NCBI GenBank assembly: GCA_003489485.1
Contig: DNMB01000082.1
Coordinates: 1 to 11,887, forward strand
Direction: 5' to 3'
DNA length: 11,887 nt
Source of the DNA: Chitinophagaceae bacterium
Lineage (GTDB): Bacteria > Bacteroidota > Bacteroidia > Chitinophagales > Chitinophagaceae
The notes under the pieces were generated by a model that saw only the letters and a program-made list of their open reading frames with translations, searched no databases and was not told the origin of the DNA. Both the position numbers and the translations under genes were made by a program. Of this stretch, positions 6,544 to 11,887 are shown in pieces. Each line of letters starts with the position of its first letter. Positions within the stretch are counted from its first letter, which is position 1.

Positions 6544-9369
6544 TTATTTTTTTTGAGTAGCAAAATCATAGGTAAAACCGAGTGTGATCGTAGAGCCCGG
6601 ACGGAAAGAATAGAACAGGCGGTCGGTAGCGGCTTGGTAAGAGGTCTTCTCTCCCACGTTCTCATAGAAATAATATGCGGGATTCAGGATATCGGACCAT
6701 GTAAGCCTGAACTCTCCTTTGTTGTCGAATACCTTCTTGGCAATTTGCAGGTCTACCTGGTCGCGGGGACGCTCATACACATCAGGAAAACCCAGATCGT
6801 TGAGACCTACCAGGCTCAGTCGCTCACCGATCCGGTTATACAAAAGCGAGCCATTGATACCACGGGTAGAATTATCAAACTGTAAACCCAGATTGATCAG
6901 GTAAGGAGATTGCCCTTGCAAGGGGCGGTTGCTGGTCTCAGCTGCACCACCACCTGTGGTAGAGGCCAGGGTTACCTTCGAATAGATATACGTGAGGTTG
7001 GCAAAGGTGCTCAGCTTACTGAGACCCTCATTGAAATCGATCAAATTCTTTCTGATCTCCAGCTCTGCTCCTAGTGTCAAGGCCTCTTGTGCATTGTAAA
7101 AACGGTAATTACGACGATCGAGTACGCTAGAGGGGTTCAAGCGAAGCTCGATGGGATTGATAAATGATTTATAGAAACCGCCAATGGTGATACCTTCTCC
7201 GGCCTTGGGATAAAACTCATAACGGACATCAACGTTGTTGATCGCCGTACGCAAAAGATCGGGATTTCCATCGACCGCATAGTTTACTTCGTAATCAAAG
7301 AAAGAGAAGGGGGCAATCTCACGAAACTCAGGACGAGCCACTGTTTGACTGGCTGCCAAACGAATACTATGCTTAGAAGAAGGAGAGTACGTAAGGTTAA
7401 AAGAAGGTAATAGATCCCACTTCTCGGTGTTAACTATAACACGCTTGGCGGTCACATCTTTAGTGGTGAGGAACTGCTGAAAGTTCTCTACGCGTACGCC
7501 CCACACCAAACGCCAGTCATCCGCGAGCTTGTTGTCGAACATACCGAACATGCCATTCAAGATCGAAACGCCGAAGTATTTGTCTTGGTTGTTGGTAAAG
7601 TCTAAGATCTTGAAACCTTGATTCGAGATATTGGACTGATTAAAGATCTGGTTGTACGGTTGATAGTTGAGCTGGCTATTGAACTGAAAGATGCTGGCAG
7701 GCTCCCAACGAACGATGCGGCTGCGAAAATCACGAATTCTGATAATAGTAGAGCCTCCGGTCTTGAAACTTTGCTTTTGCTTTCCCATCGTAAAAGGAAT
7801 CACGAGGGCACCGTTGGCACCGTAGCTGTAGTCTTTCAGGTCGCTGTAAAAGCGACGGGTGTCATCATCGTTGAACTCAAAAGGAGCCGTGGTTCCGCGA
7901 GGGCGAAAATATGCGTAGGTTCTTAGATCGGGCTGTGTCTTCCAGTTGTATCCGAAATTTCCATTCCAAGTAAGTTTTATTCCGCTCTTGGTCAACTGGT
8001 GCGTTCCTTCGAGCTGGCTGGTGTACAGCGAGCGCTGGTTGAGGACCGACGAGCGAAAGTCAAGGTCTTGAATACGATCATAGTTAACGCCGGTACGAGT
8101 GTAATAGTTATCCTCAAACAACTGATTGAACAAATTCTTAAAAGAGACCTTATGCTTGCCTTTTACGTAGGTAATATTAGCGATGGCCCCGGTGTTAACG
8201 GAGTATTTGTTTTGACTATCGTACATCTCTACCAGCAGGTCTCCGTCATCTTGATGCAAATTGCGCTCAACATCGAATTTGAGCATACTGTTACGATACT
8301 GAACAGACAAGATGGTACCGAGCGTTCCGCCGTTCTTAAATTTCGTATTGGTACCCCAGGTGATATTATATGTCTGGATGGGAGCGGCTTGGGAAGAAAC
8401 TTCTTGGCCCACGCTATTATTAAAGAGTTTACTCATCTCGATCTGCTGGCCTACCCCGGTATTCGTTGCACTCAGAATACGATAGGCTTGCGGAGTGGTC
8501 GGAAATCCTGCAGGCATGGAGCGGGTACCATCATCGAAGCCAAGCCAATCGGTCTTGTTACGTTCGTTGCTGGTAAAATCTTTAAAAGTAGATTGGTTAT
8601 TAAAGCCCCAGCTGACACCAACGGTCAACAGACTGCGCGCAGGAACATCTTTGGTATTGATCTGCACCAAGCCACCTGCAAACTCACCGGTCAGGTCGGG
8701 CGTAGCTGTTTTGTTGATGATGATGTTATCGACCATTACCGAGGGGATCACATCGAAAGAGAAGGCCTTCTTGTCAGGCTCTGAGCTGGGTAACTGGGCG
8801 TTATTGATCTGCGCTGCATTATAACGATCGCTCAACCCTCTCACGACCACAAACTTGTTGTCTTGAATACTGGTACCGCTTACACGCTTCAATACCTCTC
8901 CGGTATTCTTGTCGGGTGTGCGACGAATAAAGTCAGCAGCCAGTCCGCTGGATAGTGCCATGTTGCTACGCTGAAAACTAAGCAACGCACTGGTATTTTC
9001 TTGACGGCGAGATGAACTGGTAATGGTAACCGCCTGCAAATTAGAGGTAGCCTTTTCGATCAGTACGATCTCGATAATATTTTCTTGATTAGCCTTTACT
9101 TCAATATCCGCGATCTCCTTTCCCTCGTAACCCGTGTTGGTTACTTTAATTGAATACTTTTTTCCCACCTCGAGATTCACGTAAAACTTTCCTTCCACAT
9201 CGGTGGTCAGATTTCTAGTCGATCCGTTTTGTAAAGTGATGTTAGCTCCGACCAACGGCTCATTGCGCACATTGGTAACTTTACCCGCTACTGAGATCGT
9301 TTGGGCAGCAACGTTGAGCCCTTGCAGAGAAATTATAAGAAGTAATAAGATTCTAACCCTTGCCAGCAT
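6544..9369 (-). CDS. TonB-dependent outer-membrane receptor
   Basis: A 941-residue receptor for active transport across the outer membrane, powered by TonB-ExbB-ExbD. The ATG at 9367-9369 is preferred over an upstream TTG at 9397-9399 because it places a compact signal peptide, MLARVRILLLLIISLQG with likely cleavage near AAQ (21-23), at the N-terminus. Residues 26-105 form a carboxypeptidase-regulatory-like beta domain (VGANITLQNG, TDVEGKFYV, NTGYEGKEI). LQAVTIT (111-117) occupies the TonB-box position. The plug (about 118-245) includes NTGEVLKRVSGTSIQDNKFV, VVRGLSDRYNAAQINN, PSVMVDNIIINKTATPDL and GEFAGGLVQINT. The rest is a 22-strand-type barrel with aromatic ends and closes with TLGFTYDF near the C-terminus. 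No SusD gene is adjacent; instead a beta-helix lipoprotein follows after 33 nt. The gene is divergent from the PhoU-like/pit operon. Plug sequences of this type are not diagnostic of ligand, so specificity is open. Confidence 0.9.
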   Translation of the reverse strand: MLARVRILLLLIISLQGLNVAAQTISVAGKVTNVRNEPLVGANITLQNGSTRNLTTDVEGKFYVNLEVGKKYSIKVTNTGYEGKEIADIEVKANQENIIEIVLIEKATSNLQAVTITSSSRRQENTSALLSFQRSNMALSSGLAADFIRRTPDKNTGEVLKRVSGTSIQDNKFVVVRGLSDRYNAAQINNAQLPSSEPDKKAFSFDVIPSVMVDNIIINKTATPDLTGEFAGGLVQINTKDVPARSLLTVGVSWGFNNQSTFKDFTSNERNKTDWLGFDDGTRSMPAGFPTTPQAYRILSATNTGVGQQIEMSKLFNNSVGQEVSSQAAPIQTYNITWGTNTKFKNGGTLGTILSVQYRNSMLKFDVERNLHQDDGDLLVEMYDSQNKYSVNTGAIANITYVKGKHKVSFKNLFNQLFEDNYYTRTGVNYDRIQDLDFRSSVLNQRSLYTSQLEGTHQLTKSGIKLTWNGNFGYNWKTQPDLRTYAYFRPRGTTAPFEFNDDDTRRFYSDLKDYSYGANGALVIPFTMGKQKQSFKTGGSTIIRIRDFRSRIVRWEPASIFQFNSQLNYQPYNQIFNQSNISNQGFKILDFTNNQDKYFGVSILNGMFGMFDNKLADDWRLVWGVRVENFQQFLTTKDVTAKRVIVNTEKWDLLPSFNLTYSPSSKHSIRLAASQTVARPEFREIAPFSFFDYEVNYAVDGNPDLLRTAINNVDVRYEFYPKAGEGITIGGFYKSFINPIELRLNPSSVLDRRNYRFYNAQEALTLGAELEIRKNLIDFNEGLSKLSTFANLTYIYSKVTLASTTGGGAAETSNRPLQGQSPYLINLGLQFDNSTRGINGSLLYNRIGERLSLVGLNDLGFPDVYERPRDQVDLQIAKKVFDNKGEFRLTWSDILNPAYYFYENVGEKTSYQAATDRLFYSFRPGSTITLGFTYDFATQKK

Positions 9370-9645
9370 GTGCTTCAATTTGACGCAAAAGTGTAGCAAT
9401 CAGGTTACCGACGTATAACTACCAGGTTAAGCTATCGTTATTCGATTATTACCGGAATGTTAACTAGCGCTAAAATTTGATTTATAGTGCTTTATAAAAC
9501 TTAATGGCCATAGGGACCCTGGTTAAACTAATGAGTTGTTGGCTTGTATTAAATTAACATTAATTCTCCTGCTTGCCCCCACCCCCATTCTACATACTGT
9601 ATTTTCGCAATTCACTACCTGTCGTGCAGGCATAAACTAGAAACA
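9370..9645. promoter_or_regulatory. Divergent intergenic region between the receptor and PhoU-like/pit operons
   Basis: This 276-bp A+T-rich stretch has no credible gene and must contain promoters for both directions. On the plus strand TATTTTCG (9600-9607) matches seven of eight positions of the TAnnTTTG -7 box and lies 38 nt before the PhoU-like ATG, but has no good -33 partner. On the minus strand a TACACTTTTG sequence near 9386-9395 is a poor match about 20 nt before the receptor ATG. A direct repeat lies at 9401-9429 and is listed separately. No hairpin terminator is seen. Confidence 0.5.
9401..9429. repeat. CAGGTTA direct repeat upstream of the receptor gene
   Basis: CAGGTTA occurs at 9401-9407 and again at 9423-9429, exactly 22 nt apart, which is two helical turns. 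A related CTGGTTAA lies at 9519-9526. The pair is 32-60 nt upstream of the receptor ATG, a usual place for a regulator to bind. Direct repeats in multiples of 11 nt are typical of OmpR/PhoB-family response regulators, but the match to a known Pho box is not shown. Confidence 0.3.
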
Positions 9646-10296
9646 ATGTCCGGACTCAACTCCTTTTTAAAGATTTTCATGCCAAAGAATGCGGTTTTCT
9701 TTGAGCTATTTGAACAAGTGGCCGAAAACCTGTCGATTATGGGCACCCAGCTAAAAGCCGTGGTGGCAGAACATGACATAGACAAAAGGGTCGCATTGAT
9801 TGCCGTGATAGAAGACTTAGAGCACCAAAACGACGACCTGACCCATAATTTATTTACCGAGCTGGGACGCAATTTTATCACTCCTTTCGATCGCGAGGAT
9901 ATTCATGCGCTAGCCACCTCATTAGATGATATCGCCGATTACATTTACGGATCGGCCAAGAAAATGAATTTCTACCGCGTTAACACGAACGATATGGGCA
10001 TGCAAAAATTTGCAGAGCTCATCGAGCAAGGCTGCCAACAGGTAAAGATCGCCGTAACGCAGCTGCGCGATATGAAAAATATCAAAGCTATCACCGAAGC
10101 GATGATCAAGATCAACAGCATAGAGAACCAAGCGGATGATATCTTTGACATGAGCATCGAAAGACTGTTTGCCTTAGAAGAAAATGCGAAAGAGGTCATT
10201 AAGATCCGAGAGATCTATCAGGTAATGGAGCTGGCCACCGACAAGTGCGAAGATGCCAGCAATGTGATCGAATCCATTATTATTAAATACGCTTAA
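9646..10296 (+). CDS. DUF47 (PhoU-like) accessory protein of the Pit phosphate transporter
   Basis: Cytoplasmic, all-helical PhoU-like protein of 216 residues, the usual size of the DUF47/TIGR00153 group, which is found next to Pit transporters and thought to control them. Visible family traits are the N-terminal PKNAVFFELFEQ (13-24), the first helical bundle with acidic, possibly metal-binding residues in EDLEHQNDD (56-64), then NFITPFDREDIHALATSLDD (76-95), IADYIYGSAKK, and the second bundle with NSIENQADD and a C-terminal ELATDKCEDASNVIESI. No signal peptide or membrane segment is present. The stop lies 8 nt before the pit start codon, so both are on one transcript. The ATG at 9646 is the only sensible start; no strong ribosome-binding site precedes it. 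Confidence 0.92.
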   Translation: MSGLNSFLKIFMPKNAVFFELFEQVAENLSIMGTQLKAVVAEHDIDKRVALIAVIEDLEHQNDDLTHNLFTELGRNFITPFDREDIHALATSLDDIADYIYGSAKKMNFYRVNTNDMGMQKFAELIEQGCQQVKIAVTQLRDMKNIKAITEAMIKINSIENQADDIFDMSIERLFALEENAKEVIKIREIYQVMELATDKCEDASNVIESIIIKYA

Positions 10297-10304
10297 CCCG
10301 GCTC

Positions 10305-11516
10305 ATGACCCCTTTTCTCATCTCCATCATCGTGCTGGCACTGGTGTTCGATTACATCAATGGGTTTCACGACGCGGCCAACTCTATCGCTACGGTTGTT
10401 TCTACCAAGGTGCTCACCCCTTTTCAAGCGGTATTGTGGGCGGCCATCTTTAATTCAGTGGCCTTTTTTATTTTTAAAGATCATGGTGTGGCCAATACGG
10501 TAGCCAAAACGGTAGATGCCAGTAAGGTTGAATCGGCCATTATGATGCAAGTCATCTTTGCCGGCCTGATCGCCGCAATTGCCTGGAACCTGCTGACCTG
10601 GTGGTTCGGTATTCCATCCTCCTCTTCTCATACGCTAATTGGAGGATTTGCCGGAGCCGGTGTAGCAGCAGCCGGAATAGATGCCGTTAATTCTGCGGTG
10701 ATTCTCAAAACGGTCAGCTTTATTTTTCTGGCGCCTCTAATTGGTATGTTGATGGCCTTCATTATGTCTCTTTGGTTCTTGAGCTCGTTTCGAAAAGGCT
10801 GGACCTCTAAGATTTTTTCTCTGCTGGTCATCTGTTACGTCGCTTATTTTTTAGTTGCCAACATTGAGACTGACCCCGCCGCTTTGATGGGAAAAACACA
10901 TTACAAGGAGTATTGGGTTCAGGTGATCTTCTACTCAAAGAACTTCAAATGGATCTTGCTCGCCACGATCCTGCTTACCATGGCAATCTTTGCCTTATAC
11001 CTTAGCAAGCTCAACGCCCATCGCTCCAATCTCTGGTTCAAAAAATTACAATTGGTCTCTTCGGCGGCCTTTAGCATCGGCCATGGCGGTAACGACGCAC
11101 AAAAGGTAATGGGAATCATTACCGCTGCACTCATCGCCGGTGGCAACATCTCCAGCTTCGAAGAAATGCCTCAATGGGTTCCCATTGCTTGTTACGCCGC
11201 CATCGGCTTTGGTACAATGAGTGGAGGTTGGAAGATCGTCAAGACCATGGGCACGCGCATTACCAAAGTAACTCCCTTCGAAGGGGTGGCTGCCGAGACC
11301 GCTGGCGCCATCACTTTATTTATGACCGAGGCGCTCAAGATTCCTGTCAGTACTACGCATACCATTACCGGAGCCATTATGGGAGTCGGCGCCACCAAAC
11401 GATTATCGGCCGTGCGCTGGGGCGTTACCATCAATCTTGTCTGGGCCTGGATCTTGACCATCCCCGTTAGTGCATTGCTGGCGGGTCTGATCTACTGGCT
11501 CATGCGCTTCTTCTAA
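10305..11516 (+). CDS. pit: Low-affinity inorganic phosphate transporter, Pit family
   Basis: Inner-membrane phosphate permease (PiT/PHO4 family) that imports phosphate or metal-phosphate with a cation gradient. The 403-residue protein has many hydrophobic segments and the internal duplication of the family. The first half has DYINGFHDAANSIATVV (16-32) and GIPSSSSHTLIGG (102-114). The second half has the matching GHGGNDAQKVMG (259-270) and PVSTTHTITGAIMG (347-360). The central part (about 150-240) carries a charged loop. Length is at the short end of bacterial Pit proteins and all signature motifs are intact. It is preceded by its PhoU-like partner at 8 nt. A run of seven T follows the stop codon, but I see no hairpin, so transcription might continue into the galE-like gene 57 nt downstream. 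Confidence 0.95.
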   Translation: MTPFLISIIVLALVFDYINGFHDAANSIATVVSTKVLTPFQAVLWAAIFNSVAFFIFKDHGVANTVAKTVDASKVESAIMMQVIFAGLIAAIAWNLLTWWFGIPSSSSHTLIGGFAGAGVAAAGIDAVNSAVILKTVSFIFLAPLIGMLMAFIMSLWFLSSFRKGWTSKIFSLLVICYVAYFLVANIETDPAALMGKTHYKEYWVQVIFYSKNFKWILLATILLTMAIFALYLSKLNAHRSNLWFKKLQLVSSAAFSIGHGGNDAQKVMGIITAALIAGGNISSFEEMPQWVPIACYAAIGFGTMSGGWKIVKTMGTRITKVTPFEGVAAETAGAITLFMTEALKIPVSTTHTITGAIMGVGATKRLSAVRWGVTINLVWAWILTIPVSALLAGLIYWLMRFF

Positions 11517-11573
11517 TTTTTTTGTGCCCAAACTTTGATGAGAAATACGGAGTTTTGCTCTGCAATTCATCCT

Positions 11574-11887
11574 ATGTCTAAAATCGTCGTAACAGGAGGC
11601 TGTGGCTATATCGGCTCTCACACCATCATTGATCTGATCGAGAACGGGTACGAAGTAATTTGCATCGATAATAACTCGCGCTCCAATGCAGCCGCCTTGC
11701 AGGCGGTCACTGCGATTACCGGTAAAGCGGTCAAACATTACAAGATAGACCTCTGTAATTACGACGACACATATGCCGTGTTCGAAGAGCATCCCGATAT
11801 TTCAGGTGCCATTCACTTCGCAGCCTATAAGGCCGTGGGCGAATCGGTAGAGGATCCATTACTATACTTCGACAACAACCTGCAATC
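11574..11887 (+). CDS. galE: UDP-glucose 4-epimerase-like protein (N-terminal part, cut by window edge)
   Basis: N-terminal 104 residues of an extended short-chain dehydrogenase/reductase that very likely interconverts UDP-glucose and UDP-galactose using bound NAD. It begins MSKIVVTGGCGYIGSHT, with the GGxGYIGSH dinucleotide-binding loop (8-16), followed by VICIDNNSRSN (about 28-38), the acidic IDLCNYDD segment and HFAAYKAVGESVEDPLLYFD, which matches the NAD-binding HFA and KAVGES motifs of GalE. The catalytic YxxxK lies beyond the window. A related UDP-hexose epimerase cannot be excluded. The ATG at 11574 gives the standard N-terminus. The product would supply sugar nucleotides for envelope polysaccharides. 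Confidence 0.88.
   Translation, partial: MSKIVVTGGCGYIGSHTIIDLIENGYEVICIDNNSRSNAAALQAVTAITGKAVKHYKIDLCNYDDTYAVFEEHPDISGAIHFAAYKAVGESVEDPLLYFDNNLQ

Noticed and set aside
7999..8784. A 261-codon open frame on the plus strand opposite the receptor gene
   Set aside because: It lies wholly antisense to well-conserved plug and barrel sequence, has no recognisable domain and its open frame follows from the codon usage of the real gene.
11517..11523. T-run after pit as a terminator
   Set aside because: No stem-loop of useful length precedes the seven T residues.
1..11887. tRNA or rRNA genes, CRISPR arrays, insertion sequences and phage genes
   Set aside because: No cloverleaf-like sequence, regular repeat-spacer pattern, transposase motif or phage protein was seen; genes fill almost all of the window.

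Overview
The window is a gene-dense stretch of about 11.9 kb from a Gram-negative bacterium, most likely a member of Bacteroidota. The evidence is an outer-membrane receptor whose N-terminus is a carboxypeptidase-regulatory-like domain followed by a TonB-dependent plug and barrel, two lipoproteins with Bacteroidota-style signal peptides, one exact TAnnTTTG-type -7 promoter box, and the general lack of Shine-Dalgarno sequences. The lineage may be Chitinophagia-like, but the genus cannot be named from sequence reading alone.

Layout. Positions 1-2242 (minus strand) hold a polyphosphate module: a short Ppx/GppA-type phosphatase followed 2 nt later by polyphosphate kinase ppk1, which runs off the left edge. 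Divergent from it, 2403-4289 (plus strand) holds an LpxH-like metallophosphatase and, 6 nt later, a MurG/GT28-like glycosyltransferase. Positions 4261-5066 (minus strand) hold two small genes of unknown function: a 90-residue soluble protein whose 3' end overlaps the glycosyltransferase, and a 145-residue lipoprotein. Positions 5158-9369 (minus strand) hold a TonB-dependent receptor and a surface-type beta-helix lipoprotein, which probably form one operon ended by a strong hairpin terminator. A 276-bp divergent intergenic region separates this from 9646-11516 (plus strand), a DUF47/PhoU-like gene and a Pit-family phosphate transporter. The start of a galE-like epimerase gene (from 11574) runs off the right edge.

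How the genes may work together. Phosphate is the shared theme. Pit and its PhoU-like partner would carry phosphate across the inner membrane. Ppk1 and the Ppx/GppA protein would store it as polyphosphate and release it. The receptor plus beta-helix lipoprotein, divergent from pit, is a candidate outer-membrane uptake system for phosphate or a phosphorus compound; that assignment is inference from neighbourhood only. The metallophosphatase and glycosyltransferase pair looks like an envelope glycolipid or lipid A-type step. All other ORFs longer than about 60 codons on the opposite strands appear to be shadows of these genes.
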